A stretch of 64,000 nucleotides of DNA from Streptomyces sulfonofaciens (GCF_014656295.1 NZ_BNCD01000015.1:1-64000), one strand, 5' to 3'. Positions 1-9,427 are shown, numbered from the stretch's first letter. A program made the numbers and translations. Notes: generated by a model from the sequence alone, not told the origin.

Positions 1-26
1 GGCCGGGCGCCCGCGGGCGCCCGGCC
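1..26. terminator. GC-rich perfect palindrome, probable terminator
   Basis: A 10-bp perfect stem (1-10 with 17-26) closes a 6-base loop. It lies just beyond the 3' end of the binding-protein gene whose stop is at 119, so it probably terminates that minus-strand unit. There is no U tract, which is usual for actinobacterial terminators. Confidence 0.5.
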
Positions 27-118
27 GACCGGGTGCCGCCGGACGCTGTCGCCGGGCCGTCGGCGGTCGCGGCCGGCCCGCCCGGCGGCTGCGGGGCCAC
101 TCCCCGGCGGCCGCGGGG

Positions 119-1759
119 TCACCCCCTGGTGTTGCGGCACGTCTCCTCGGTGAGGGCCCTGCCGGTGGGCCAGGCGACGCCCTGGAAGGCGAGGTGTCCG
201 TCCGCACCCCCGCTGCCGGGCACCAGCCGCACGATGGCCACCGCCTTGTCGTACGGCGTGCCGTTGCTGCCCAGGCAGATCCATCCGCTCGCACCGCTCA
301 CCTTGGCGACGCCGTGCAGATGGTTCCACGCCTCCGCGATGTTCGCGAGCGCCGGGACCGGGCCCTTCCTGGTCACGCGGTTCTCGATGCCGGTGATGGC
401 GGTGAGCGCCGAGTCGTACATGGTGATGGTGCGCCCGTCGGACAGGTCGGTGGGGCCGATGTCTCCCGGTCCCTCCGGGGAGTCGCCCTCCAGCAGGCCG
501 GTCAGGACGCCCAGGGCGTGCGGCGACCCGCCGGTGGCGGGGGGCGTACGGGCGCCGGCGTTGTGCCGGACCGTCCACGCGTCGGGGTGCGTGATGGTGG
601 CGTACTCGACGGTCAGTCCTCTGCCCGGGGCGAGGGCCGACCAGTCCAGCCGCGGGTCCAGGGCGATGGTCGAGGCACCCGAGACGGTGACGAGCCTGAG
701 GTGCCGGTCGGTGCAACCGCGGGCGCCCAGCGCGTTGATGAGACGGGCGAGGGCGGGCGGGCGCCCGGCGAAGTAGATCGTGGTGGCCTCGGAGTCGCAG
801 ACGTTGTTGACCATCAGCCGGAAGTCGTTGTTCGTCACCTGCGACGAGTCGTACCGCTCCGGGCCGTTGGCCGCGCCCTTCGTCACCTCGCGGAAGGCCG
901 TGCGCAGGGACCGGGAGTACATGTCGTTGCCGCTGATGTCCTCGATGAGGAAGGTCTTCTCGTCGTCGGCCTCCAGGTGGTGCTGGAGGGCGTGCGCCTG
1001 GTCGAGGTTGGACGGCACCACCTTCGCCAGGCCGGGGTAGCGGTTGTCGCGGTCGTTGGCGAGATCGGTGGCCGTGATCGGGCCGCCCACCACGGGGATG
1101 TGCTTCTGCCGGGTCAGGTAGCCGATGGTGTCGGCGGTCTGCCGGACGCTGAGGTTGAAGCCGAAGACGACCCGCAGCCGGTCCTTCGGGGAGCGGGCCA
1201 TGTCGGAGAGCCAGTCGGCCACCTGCCTGCCGTGCCGGCCGTCACGGCCCGGGTTGGCGAGCACGAGGCGGATGGGCACGTCCTCCTTCCCCGCCTCGTC
1301 GGCCCGGTACTGGGCGAGGTAGGCGCCCTGCACCTCGCGCAGGAGCTGGGTCCGCTCCGCCCTGCTCTCCCCGTCCGGAGTCATGGGGATCATGAGGGCG
1401 ATGGTGGCGTACGGGGTGTCGCCCCGGGTGACGCGGTCGTTGAGCGCCTTGATCCGTGCGGAGACCGGGCGGAGCTCCTCCACGAAGGCGTGACCGCCGT
1501 CGCTGATGCCCACGCACTGGCCGTCCTCGACGACCAGCCGCCCGTTGCCGCTCTGGCAGTACTCGGGCAACTGCGCCGCCCAGACGACGGCGCCCACCGC
1601 GACGGCCGCGAGGGCCAGGCAGCCGCCGGCCAGGGCATTGCGCACGACGGGGACGAGACCGGCCCGCCACCCCAGCCACAGCGCGAGGGCGAGGACCACG
1701 AGGAGCGCGGCCGGGGCGCCGAACAGCACGGGCGCGGGCCAGAACCTGGGTGCCGGCAC
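119..1759 (-). CDS. Membrane-tethered periplasmic-binding-protein-like (type I) sensor
   Basis: The product is 546 aa. Two hydrophobic segments (about residues 7-27 and 35-55) are followed by an extracytoplasmic domain resembling branched-chain amino acid (LivK-type) ligand-binding proteins. Family-like stretches include a ligand-free-loop region with IPVVGGPITATDL and a C-terminal TMYDSALTAITGIE. There are no permease or ABC ATPase genes beside it, so a transport role is doubtful. The GTG start at 1759 follows the stop of the upstream ATPase gene with one base between, which implies translational coupling. I infer that it is a surface ligand sensor or docking protein working with the ATPase. 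The fold assignment is moderate; the ligand is unknown. Confidence 0.7.
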   Translation of the reverse strand: MPAPRFWPAPVLFGAPAALLVVLALALWLGWRAGLVPVVRNALAGGCLALAAVAVGAVVWAAQLPEYCQSGNGRLVVEDGQCVGISDGGHAFVEELRPVSARIKALNDRVTRGDTPYATIALMIPMTPDGESRAERTQLLREVQGAYLAQYRADEAGKEDVPIRLVLANPGRDGRHGRQVADWLSDMARSPKDRLRVVFGFNLSVRQTADTIGYLTRQKHIPVVGGPITATDLANDRDNRYPGLAKVVPSNLDQAHALQHHLEADDEKTFLIEDISGNDMYSRSLRTAFREVTKGAANGPERYDSSQVTNNDFRLMVNNVCDSEATTIYFAGRPPALARLINALGARGCTDRHLRLVTVSGASTIALDPRLDWSALAPGRGLTVEYATITHPDAWTVRHNAGARTPPATGGSPHALGVLTGLLEGDSPEGPGDIGPTDLSDGRTITMYDSALTAITGIENRVTRKGPVPALANIAEAWNHLHGVAKVSGASGWICLGSNGTPYDKAVAIVRLVPGSGGADGHLAFQGVAWPTGRALTEETCRNTRG

Positions 1760-1760
1760 G

Positions 1761-3962
1761 TCAGTGGTCCCTTCTGGTGACCGGAAGTTCGGGGACCCGC
1801 CGCCCTTGGGCGAGCAGTACGGGCCAACGCCTGGCGGCCTGGGCCGTGGCGGCGTCCTGGTGCCCGTAGGTGACGTCGAGGCCGCCGAGGAGCCGGCGCA
1901 GCTCGTTGTCCGGGCTGTCCGGGTCGTCCGTGTAGAGCGAGGAGAGCGTCGACAGGTCCCCCAGCACGCGCACCAGCCGCCCGATGGCCAGGTGCCGGTG
2001 GTCGGGCTCCGGACCGGGGCAGGCGGGGCAGGAGGGGCGGGCCCCGGATCCCCGCACGGGGTAGCCGCTCGGCGGGCGGGGGGCCGCGCAGACGAACTGC
2101 AACGCGGCCAGCCAGGTGCTCCGGTCGCTGCCGCCGAACAGCGTGTGCAGGCCGGCGACGACCGTCTCGTGGTGTCCCAGCGCCAAGGAGTGGTGGAGGT
2201 AGGCGGTGTACGCGGTGCCGTCCCCGTCCGGGGCCGGCCTGCCCCGGCGGTCGCGGGCTGCCGTGTGCAGCCGTGTCCAGTACCCGAACGCGTCGTCCGT
2301 GCCCGACTCGCCGGGCGCCGGGGTGCACACGGTGCGCAGACGGTGCAGGAGCAGTTCCCGCAGGGTGCGGTCGGCGACCACGGGCAGGAAGCCCTCGTCG
2401 CCCGCCCAGGCGCACCGGTACCAGTGGTCCGCCCCGAGGAAGGCGCGTATGCGGGAGTGCGCCGCGTGCTGCTCGGCACGCGGCGGCGGCAGGTCCGGCA
2501 GGTCGTCCGGGCGCAGCGCCGCCGCCCACGGCAGCAGGCTGTCCATCAGTGCACGCTCGGGCACGAGGTAGCGCAGCAGGGAGTCGGCGACGGTCGGCTC
2601 GCGCGCGGCGCCGGCCGGGGGCAGGCCCAGCAGGGCGGGGCCCAGTTCCTCCGGCTCGCAGCGGAGCAGGACGCTGCGCGTGCCGGTGCGCAGGTCCTCC
2701 CGGGCGGCCTCGACCAGCGGCCAGGCGCAGCCCGGCCGCCCGGCGCTGAGCTGCTCGATCACATTGGGCAGGCCCTGCGGGCAGGGGGAGCCGAGCGCGG
2801 CGCCGACGCTCTCGGCCCGCAGGGCCGGAGCCCTGAGCCGCACCCGCCACGCGCCGGGCGCGTCGCTGTGCGGACTGTCCCACTTCAGGGTGTCGAGCTG
2901 CGCCACCGTGAGCGGATGCGGGATCCCTGCGCCTGCGGGCCGATCGGCCGCGCTGAGTTCGGTGGCGACGATCACCGGCCGTCCGACCTTCCCGCCCCGG
3001 GCGTTGTCGGGGCCCGCGGCCCGGGCGTAGGCGGTCAGGAGCAGATCGAGCAGGCGGCTGCCCGCGGGGGTGTGGGTGTCGTCGAGGAGGAGCAGCGGCA
3101 GAGGGTGTATGCGCAGGTGCGGGCGTCTGTGGTGGGCGTCGATGTCCGCGAGGAAGGCGGCGGTCAGACGCTCCTCCAGATCGTGCCGGGCACGTGCCGT
3201 GACCTGGTAGCGCAGACTGAGCACATAGCCCAGGAGCTTTCTGATCCCGGAGCCCGCGATGTCGCGGAGCTGGCCGTCCCACCACCGCAGTGCGACCGCG
3301 TGCAGCCCCCTGCCGCCGCCCTCGCCGCCGAGGCCGTGGGTGACGAAGTGCCGGACGAGGTCCTCCAGCGGGGCCAGCCCGGGGGCTGTCCAGCGCAGCA
3401 GCGGGACCGCCGCGACGGCGAGCGCCCGGAAGGACTCCCGCAGCGGGGGTTCCGGGCCGTTGCCCCGCAGGGCCTCCTCCAGGTCGCGCTGCTTGTCCCG
3501 GAACAGCCGCAGATCCGCCAGCCCCGGCCCGCCGTCCGCACCGTCCAGGGCGGCGTCCGGCGGTTCGTCCAGTGTCGTGGCGGCGATCAGGCCGTACGTG
3601 AAGCGGGGGAACTCGATGCGGCCGAACCTCGGGACGCTCGCGTCCAACTGCTGGACGAGGTAGGCAAGGGCCGCGAGGGGACGGGACGCGAGGGGGTCCG
3701 ACTGGTCGGGCGGTGGTCCCACGGGTCCGGGACGCGCCCCCGTCATCGGCCATTTGGCGACGTGGATGCGGTTGACGTGGATCTCGTGCAACCGCTCGCA
3801 CAGCGCCGTCTTCCCGGTGCCGCGCCCTCCGTGGACCGTGACCACCGGGGCCCCTCGGGGGTATGCGGAGGAGGCGCCCCTGCCCCGGGCGTCCAGTCCG
3901 ACCGCCGCGGGCACGAAGATTTCCAGGAGCTGCCCGTACCCGTGGAGTGCGCGGTGCGTCAT
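1761..3962 (-). CDS. STAND-like P-loop ATPase partner of the binding protein
   Basis: The product is 733 aa. A Walker A motif GGRGTGKT lies at about residues 45-52, and a Walker B-like hydrophobic run ending in LLLDDTH is near the middle. The remainder is Arg/Leu-rich and looks alpha-helical, resembling AAA/STAND ATPases that couple sensing to conformational change. I recognise no enzymatic effector domain. The ATG at 3962 has a G-rich ribosome site about 7 bases upstream; an ATG at 4010 would add 16 residues. It is coupled to the downstream membrane-tethered binding protein, so the two probably act together. The function is unknown. Confidence 0.7.
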   Translation of the reverse strand: MTHRALHGYGQLLEIFVPAAVGLDARGRGASSAYPRGAPVVTVHGGRGTGKTALCERLHEIHVNRIHVAKWPMTGARPGPVGPPPDQSDPLASRPLAALAYLVQQLDASVPRFGRIEFPRFTYGLIAATTLDEPPDAALDGADGGPGLADLRLFRDKQRDLEEALRGNGPEPPLRESFRALAVAAVPLLRWTAPGLAPLEDLVRHFVTHGLGGEGGGRGLHAVALRWWDGQLRDIAGSGIRKLLGYVLSLRYQVTARARHDLEERLTAAFLADIDAHHRRPHLRIHPLPLLLLDDTHTPAGSRLLDLLLTAYARAAGPDNARGGKVGRPVIVATELSAADRPAGAGIPHPLTVAQLDTLKWDSPHSDAPGAWRVRLRAPALRAESVGAALGSPCPQGLPNVIEQLSAGRPGCAWPLVEAAREDLRTGTRSVLLRCEPEELGPALLGLPPAGAAREPTVADSLLRYLVPERALMDSLLPWAAALRPDDLPDLPPPRAEQHAAHSRIRAFLGADHWYRCAWAGDEGFLPVVADRTLRELLLHRLRTVCTPAPGESGTDDAFGYWTRLHTAARDRRGRPAPDGDGTAYTAYLHHSLALGHHETVVAGLHTLFGGSDRSTWLAALQFVCAAPRPPSGYPVRGSGARPSCPACPGPEPDHRHLAIGRLVRVLGDLSTLSSLYTDDPDSPDNELRRLLGGLDVTYGHQDAATAQAARRWPVLLAQGRRVPELPVTRRDH

Positions 3963-4234
3963 CCATGCCCCCGTGAATGATCGACTCTGTGTCCGGCTCT
4001 GTGCCTGCAAGGGATGTGCGGTAGGTGAGGTGAGGGCCCATCATCTTCCCACCGGCGTCCCGGTGTCAGGGGAATTCCCGTGCAACACACCGCGGAGCGG
4101 CGACCGTCGGGCGGGGGACGTCGGCGGTCGCGGGCCGCGGCCCGCCCCCCGGGCGGACGACGCCACGGCAGGCGGGGGTGGCGGCGGGTCGGCGGGAGCG
4201 CCAGGCGCCCCCGCCGCGTTGCGTGCCCGGGCCC

Positions 4235-4777
4235 TCAGGTCCAGGGGTTCGCGGGCTGGTCGTTGATCGCGACCCAGAACCGCTGGTTGTCCGGCACGTA
4301 ACCGTAGGCCCAGAAGGACCAGCCGCCGCTCAGCTCCAGATCGGTGCCGTAGCGGCCGTCGTGGAACTCGGCGGCCCGCCAGTCCGAGCCGAACCAGAGC
4401 GAGCAGAGCCGGTCGGCCACCTCGCGGCTGGTCAGCGCGAGGCCCGGTATCGGGCCCGTCGCGGCCACGGTGCCGCGCGCCCAGCCCGCGTAGTACGTGG
4501 GGGTGATGCGGGTGGGCACCCCGGTCCCCCAGTCTCTGAGGCACAGCAGCGGCAGGGCCGTGTCGGCCGAGGTGTCGCCCGTGTACGCATTGGTCTGGGA
4601 GTCGGCACCCACCCGTACGGTGCCGTCCTCGTAGGGCCCCTTCTCCAGTACGGTCCACGTCATACCGGCGTGGTAGATGGCCGGTGCCGCCTGTGCGGGG
4701 GCCGAGGTGAGGGACGAGGTCAGGATGAGCGCGGCGAGAGCGGCGAGAGCGGCCGCGCTTCGGCGGAGCAGCTTCAT
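4235..4777 (-). CDS. Small secreted protein of unknown function
   Basis: The product is 180 aa. The ATG at 4777 has a GAGGAG ribosome site 6-7 bases upstream. The N-terminus is a classical Sec signal (KLLRRS, then an Ala/Leu core, ending near AQAAPA). The mature part, about 150 aa, is Trp- and Tyr-rich with two Cys (LLCLRDW and RLCSLWF) that could form a disulfide. It ends in a Trp-containing motif NQRFWVAINDQPANPW. I do not recognise a family. It is divergent from the repeat lipoprotein at 5049. The reading frame is open upstream to 4942, but the signal peptide and ribosome site fix the start. Confidence 0.75.
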   Translation of the reverse strand: MKLLRRSAAALAALAALILTSSLTSAPAQAAPAIYHAGMTWTVLEKGPYEDGTVRVGADSQTNAYTGDTSADTALPLLCLRDWGTGVPTRITPTYYAGWARGTVAATGPIPGLALTSREVADRLCSLWFGSDWRAAEFHDGRYGTDLELSGGWSFWAYGYVPDNQRFWVAINDQPANPWT

Positions 4778-5048
4778 GGGACTCCTCGGGGCGGGCTGAT
4801 CCGGTCCCGGCCGGGACCGGCGGGGTGGGCAGGACCAGCATCGAGCCGACCCGCACATCTCCACCTCTTCGTCTTCACGCTCTGTCCATAAATTGACGAA
4901 GTCGTACCGGATACGCGCTCTTGCGTCCGTGTCGGCGGGCACGGGAGAAATTTCCGTAAGTTGCTTGAACAGTCCGGCGGGCCCTCACGTGTATCTCATC
5001 GAACAGCAGGCGCTGACCTGCTGCGCGACCGCTGAGGGAAATGAAGTC
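4778..5048. promoter_or_regulatory. Divergent intergenic region between secreted protein and lipoprotein genes
   Basis: This 271-base spacer must carry promoters for both flanking exported-protein genes. The stretch around 4890-4990 is noticeably less GC-rich than the genes. I see no clear consensus promoter pair or palindromic operator. Confidence 0.35.
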
Positions 5049-6476
5049 ATGATCAGAACTCGTGTGGCCCTGCTGGGCGCCGTGGTGGCAATGGGTGTTG
5101 CCGTACTGACCGGCTGTGGCCCGAACGACGGCCAGGGGGCCGGGACATCGGCATCCGCCGGGGCCCAGGGGGCGGGGAGCGCTGCGGGGCTCACCTCCCT
5201 CTCGTTCACGCCGGGGACGGCCAAGGACAACAACGCCCCCGCGGACACGGGCGACTTCTTCAAGGGACCGAGCAGCGCCCCGGCCGCGATGAAGTGGGTG
5301 CAACTGAGCGCGGGCGCGGCCGGCAAGCTCAACCCCGTCGTCGTCAACGGTGCCGGGTTCACGCTCTACCGCTTCGACAAGGACACCGCCGACCCGTCGA
5401 AGTCGAACTGCAACGGCGATTGCGCGAAGACCTGGCCGCCGGTGCTCGTCAAGCCCGGTGGGCGCATCTTCCTCGACGGCGTGGCGAAGTCGAAGGTCGG
5501 TGTGGTCAAGCGCGCCGACGGCAACCTCCAGGTCACCGTCGGCGGCTCGCCCGTCTACAAGTACAGCCTGGACACGGCGCCGGGGCAGACCAACGGCCAG
5601 GGCGTGGGCGGCACGTGGTTCGGCGTCACACCGGACGGGACGAAGGCGGGCCAGTCCCCCGAGGGCACCGACCAGGGCACCGGCCTCGACTACCGCAACG
5701 GCACGGCCGGGCAGCACCACGCGCCGCCGAACACCGGTGACAACTACAAGGGCGACCGCGGCAGCGCGGCCGCGATGAAGTGGGTGCAGCTCACGTCGGG
5801 CTCGGCCAACGGCCTGAACCCGATCGTGCACGACGGTGCCGGGTTCACCCTCTACCGCTTCGACAAGGACAGCCCCAACCCGTCGAAGTCGAACTGCAAC
5901 GGCGACTGCGCCAAGACCTGGCCGCCCGTCCTGGTGCGCAACGGCTCCCGGATCTTCGTCGACGGCGTGCCCACCGCGAAGATCGGCATCGTCAAGCGTG
6001 ACGACGGCAGGCGGCAGGTCACCATCGGCGGCTGGCCCGTCTACCGGTTCAGCGGCGACACCGGCCCCGGGCAGACCAACGGCGAGGGTGTGGGCGGCAC
6101 GTGGTTCGCCGTCTCGCCGACCGGTGGCAAGGTCCTGCCGCCGACCGCGGACAACGGTTCGGGTGTGCAGAACGGCGGCGGTACCGCCCCCGCGCCGTCG
6201 GCCTCCGACACCTCAGCCGCACTGGGCAACGGCAGCGTCATCCTCGACAGCGGCAAGAACTTCAGCGAGCCCGACGGCTCGCAGGCCACGGCCGGGCCGG
6301 GCTGCCAGGACCTCGTCCAGCCGTTCAAGGCCCTGTCACTGCAACTGAGCGGTGGCCCGATCAAGATCTGGTCCGGCAAGCAGTGCACGGGCACCTCGGC
6401 GCTGGTGAGCAGCAGTGTCGCCGATCTCTCGGGCATCTTCTCGCAGCCCATCGCCTCCGTCCGCTTCGGCGGCTGA
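5049..6476 (+). CDS. Secreted repeat lipoprotein (COG4315 / Lipoprotein_15 type), two repeat domains
   Basis: The product is 475 aa. It is a lipoprotein: a hydrophobic N-terminus ends in the lipobox LTGC with the acylated Cys near residue 21. Two homologous domains of about 150 aa follow (roughly residues 75-205 and 230-360), each with FTLYRFDKD and a CNGDCAKTWPPVL block. These are the hallmarks of the 'secreted repeat of unknown function' family. An extra C-terminal domain of about 80 aa starts with GSVILDSGKNF and has two Cys; it faintly resembles beta/gamma-crystallin or I36-inhibitor-like folds. It sits on the outer face of the membrane. The role is unknown; a redox or metal function has been suggested for relatives. 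Confidence 0.85.
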   Translation: MIRTRVALLGAVVAMGVAVLTGCGPNDGQGAGTSASAGAQGAGSAAGLTSLSFTPGTAKDNNAPADTGDFFKGPSSAPAAMKWVQLSAGAAGKLNPVVVNGAGFTLYRFDKDTADPSKSNCNGDCAKTWPPVLVKPGGRIFLDGVAKSKVGVVKRADGNLQVTVGGSPVYKYSLDTAPGQTNGQGVGGTWFGVTPDGTKAGQSPEGTDQGTGLDYRNGTAGQHHAPPNTGDNYKGDRGSAAAMKWVQLTSGSANGLNPIVHDGAGFTLYRFDKDSPNPSKSNCNGDCAKTWPPVLVRNGSRIFVDGVPTAKIGIVKRDDGRRQVTIGGWPVYRFSGDTGPGQTNGEGVGGTWFAVSPTGGKVLPPTADNGSGVQNGGGTAPAPSASDTSAALGNGSVILDSGKNFSEPDGSQATAGPGCQDLVQPFKALSLQLSGGPIKIWSGKQCTGTSALVSSSVADLSGIFSQPIASVRFGG

Positions 6477-6510
6477 CGCCCCGGCGGTCCTCCGCCGCCC
6501 AACCCGCGTA

Positions 6511-6548
6511 CCCGGTGCCCCCTCACCCCCCGGTGAGGGGGCACCGGG
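6511..6548. terminator. Bidirectional terminator, 17-bp perfect stem
   Basis: Bases 6511-6527 pair perfectly with 6532-6548 around a CCCC loop. It sits between the convergent lipoprotein gene (stop 6476) and mannosyltransferase gene (stop 6578) and could serve both. Confidence 0.8.
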
Positions 6549-6577
6549 CGTGAGGGGCCCGGCGCCCAGCCCCTCGG

Positions 6578-7717
6578 TCACGGTGCGTCCCACGCCCCCC
6601 GCCACCGGCTCTGCGCCGCCGCGGGCGCTGCCGGGCGCGGTGACGAGGCCAGGAGCCACACGGCCAGCCACACATAGGCGTTGGAGCCGAGGAAGCCCAG
6701 GGGGCCCGAGGCGTCGAAGCGCCAGATCCACACGACGCTGCTGCACAGCAGCACATGGGCGACCGCGCTCCTGGCGTACCGGCCGGAGCGGACGAGCAGG
6801 GCGAGCGCGGGCAGCAGCCAGACCAGGTGGTGGACCCAGGTCACCGGGCTGACCAGGCAGGCCGCGGCGCCGGTCAGGGCGATCCCGGTGCGGTGGTCGG
6901 CGCGCCTCACGCGCCGGGCCCACACGCAGAGGACCACGAGGACGGCCAGGGCCCACAGGGCGGTGCCGCCCGGGTCGCCGAGCCGGGCGAGCACACCGCG
7001 CAGGGACTGGTTCGACACGTACCCGGGCGCACCGACGCGGTCGGTGTGCCACAGCTCGCGGGCCCAGTAGCGCGCGGACGGACCCGGCGCGACGAGCCAG
7101 CCGAGGGCGGTGGCGGCCACGGCGGTGGCCGCGGCCACCGCCGCCTGCCTGCGGCGTCCGGTCAGCAGCAGATGGAGGACGAAGAGCGCGGGCGTCAGCT
7201 TGAACGCGGCGGCCAGCCCGGTGGCCGCCCCCGACCAGCGGCCCAGGCGGCTGTCGCACAGCACCAGGGCGAGCAGGACGAGATTGACCTGGCCGAAGCT
7301 GAACGTGTCGCGCACCGGCTCCAGCAGGAGGAACAGGCAGCCCACGACGGCGTATCCCCGCCAGCCGGACATCCGGCCGAGCAGCGCCCGCACGATGACG
7401 GCGGAGGCGGCGACGTTCAGCGCCAGTGCGGCGCCGACCGCCACCGGGCGGCTCATCAGGGCCAGCGGCAGCATGCAGACGGCCGCGAAGGGCGGGTAGG
7501 TGAAGCCGTACTGGGTGCCCGGCACCACGAAGTCGTAGATCCGCCCGCCGTGCCAGACCCAGGAGTGCACCGTGCCGTAGTACACGTACAGGTCGAACCA
7601 GCCGCGAAAGAGCGGAACGGTGGCCGTGAACAGCGCGGTCGCGCAGACCAGCGCGAGGACCGCGGGCATCGGCCGCCGCCGCACGGCCGCCGCGGCCCGG
7701 GCACCGGGCGACCTCAC
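6578..7717 (-). CDS. GT87-type polyprenol-phosphate-mannose-dependent mannosyltransferase
   Basis: The product is 379 aa with about ten predicted membrane segments. It carries GT-C features typical of DUF2029/GT87: an early extracytoplasmic loop RGWFDLYVYYGTV with acidic residues, then YGFTYPPFAA, and a later TWVHHLVWLLP motif. Relatives add alpha-1,2-mannose to cell-wall glycolipids or glycans using polyprenyl-phosphomannose outside the membrane. The GTG start at 7717 overlaps the stop of the upstream MptB-like gene (GTGA), so the two are translationally coupled. A longer in-frame ATG at 7765 lies inside the upstream gene and is less likely. Confidence 0.8.
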   Translation of the reverse strand: MRSPGARAAAAVRRRPMPAVLALVCATALFTATVPLFRGWFDLYVYYGTVHSWVWHGGRIYDFVVPGTQYGFTYPPFAAVCMLPLALMSRPVAVGAALALNVAASAVIVRALLGRMSGWRGYAVVGCLFLLLEPVRDTFSFGQVNLVLLALVLCDSRLGRWSGAATGLAAAFKLTPALFVLHLLLTGRRRQAAVAAATAVAATALGWLVAPGPSARYWARELWHTDRVGAPGYVSNQSLRGVLARLGDPGGTALWALAVLVVLCVWARRVRRADHRTGIALTGAAACLVSPVTWVHHLVWLLPALALLVRSGRYARSAVAHVLLCSSVVWIWRFDASGPLGFLGSNAYVWLAVWLLASSPRPAAPAAAQSRWRGAWDAP

Positions 7718-9165
7718 GAGAGGGTGTGCACGTGGCGCGCCCGCAGCTCCAGGCTGAGGACGCACAGCGCGGCCAGCGCGGCCGGCACGCCCCCTGCCAC
7801 CGCGAACCCCACCTCACCGGCGTCCGCGGCGGAGCCACTGGGCAGGACGACGAGGGCGAGGACCGCGCTGACGGCCGCGGTCCAGCGCCGTGCCCGACCC
7901 GGCGGCGCGGCGGCGGCGATCAGGAACAGCCCCCACAGCAGGTACCAGGGCCGTACCGCCGGGGCCAGCACGGCGGCTGCGGCGAGGCTGACCCCGAGCG
8001 CGTACACCGATCCGAGACGCGCCCGGTGCCGCCAGGCGAGGGCGGCCACCGCGGCCGTCGCGGCCAGGCCCACAAGCTGCCACACGGGGACCACGAGCGG
8101 GGCGAGGCCGCTGCCCGCAGCGGCGAGCAGCCGGCCGGTGAGCCGTCCGAGGGCGGCGATCGGCGCCCAGTTGTACGGGGTGACGGGAGTGCCGAGGGCC
8201 GAGACCCAGCCGTAGCCGGTTCCGGCGAGCGCGGTCACCACCGCGGTGACCGCGGCCGCGACGGCGGTGGTCGCCGCGGCCGCCCGCACCGACCTCCAGC
8301 GCCCGGTCAGGCGGGACGACCACAGCGAGCCGACGGCCACGAGGCCCAGCGCGGCGGGCGCCTTGACCAGGGCGGCGAGCGTGACCAGGGTGGCGGCGGC
8401 GAGGGGCCGGGCGACCGCGGACCACCGGGCACCGACGGCGCCCCGCGCTGAGCGGCGGCTGCCGCTCAGGGCGGCCAGCAGCCCGGTCCCGAGCAGTGCG
8501 AGCATCACGGCGTCGTTGTGCGCGCCGCCCACCAGGTGCAGGAGGACCAGCGGGTTGAGGCCGCCGAGCCAGAGTGCGGCGGCCGGGTCGGACCCGCACC
8601 GCCGGGCCAGCACCGGCAGCAGGACGACCATCAGCGCGACGCCCGCCAGCGCGAGCACCCGCATGCCCAGCAGCCCGCCCGGCTCCAGCACCCTCGCCAG
8701 TTCCAGGAACACCGGTCCGTACGGCGCCGGGCTGCCGCGCCACATGGGGGCGACGTTCTCGACGAGCGGGCCGCCGAGCCTGTCCGGGCCGCTGGTGTAC
8801 ACGTCCATGTGCGCGTTCACCATGGCGCCCTGCGCGAGGTAGCTGTAGACGTCCCGGCTGAACAGCGGGGGCGCCGGCACCAGCGGTACGGTCCAGACGA
8901 CCAGCGTGACCTGCAACTGCCGCGGCGACGGCGGGACGCCGGAACCCGTCCCCGCCTTCCGGCCCACCAGCCGGCCCAGGCACCACCAGGCCCCGACGAG
9001 GAGCACGAGGCCGAAGTACGAGGCGCCCAGGCCCAGCGCGGGAGGGCCGGCGGACGCGCGCGGCATGTCGCGCACCGGGAGTGCCCCCGCGCCGCCCATG
9101 CTCCCGAGCGCCAGTGCCGACGTTCCCGCGAGCCCGAGCAGACGGCACCACCTGACGTTCACCAC
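7714..9165 (-). CDS. MptB-like alpha-1,6-mannopyranosyltransferase
   Basis: The product is about 483 aa with 11-13 predicted membrane spans. It resembles polyprenol-phosphate-mannose-dependent alpha-1,6-mannosyltransferases (MptA/MptB). It has the acidic first-loop motif FSRDVYSYLAQG, then APYGPVFLELAR and the conserved GGAHNDAVM. It probably elongates a mannan or lipoglycan backbone that the coupled GT87 enzyme then decorates. The start is uncertain: tandem GTG codons at 9165 and 9162 precede the first membrane segment, with only a weak ribosome site. Confidence 0.8.
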   Translation of the reverse strand: MVNVRWCRLLGLAGTSALALGSMGGAGALPVRDMPRASAGPPALGLGASYFGLVLLVGAWWCLGRLVGRKAGTGSGVPPSPRQLQVTLVVWTVPLVPAPPLFSRDVYSYLAQGAMVNAHMDVYTSGPDRLGGPLVENVAPMWRGSPAPYGPVFLELARVLEPGGLLGMRVLALAGVALMVVLLPVLARRCGSDPAAALWLGGLNPLVLLHLVGGAHNDAVMLALLGTGLLAALSGSRRSARGAVGARWSAVARPLAAATLVTLAALVKAPAALGLVAVGSLWSSRLTGRWRSVRAAAATTAVAAAVTAVVTALAGTGYGWVSALGTPVTPYNWAPIAALGRLTGRLLAAAGSGLAPLVVPVWQLVGLAATAAVAALAWRHRARLGSVYALGVSLAAAAVLAPAVRPWYLLWGLFLIAAAAPPGRARRWTAAVSAVLALVVLPSGSAADAGEVGFAVAGGVPAALAALCVLSLELRARHVHTLS

Positions 9166-9364
9166 AGGCCGGGAGCCTGGTCGCCGTTCGTGACGCGCGA
9201 GCCAATGGCGGGCGGCGGCCGCCTTAAGAATTGGACCGGGGCGGCGTAGGGCGGGCGGCGGCCGCGGGCGTCGGACGGTGCGGCCCCGGACCCGGGACGG
9301 ACGCGCGCGGGTGCGGGCCGAGAGCGTGCTTAGGCCCGGACCCGTGGGGTGGCCGGTGCGGCGT

Positions 9365-9410
9365 CCCGGACCCGGCCCGGCCGCGCAGGGCGGTCCGGCC
9401 CGGGTCCGGG
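9365..9410 (-). terminator. Terminator hairpin after the BNR-repeat gene
   Basis: An 11-bp stem (9365-9375 with 9400-9410) encloses a GC-rich loop, immediately beyond the stop at 9428. Confidence 0.5.
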
Positions 9411-9427
9411 CGCCGGTCACGGCCCGC

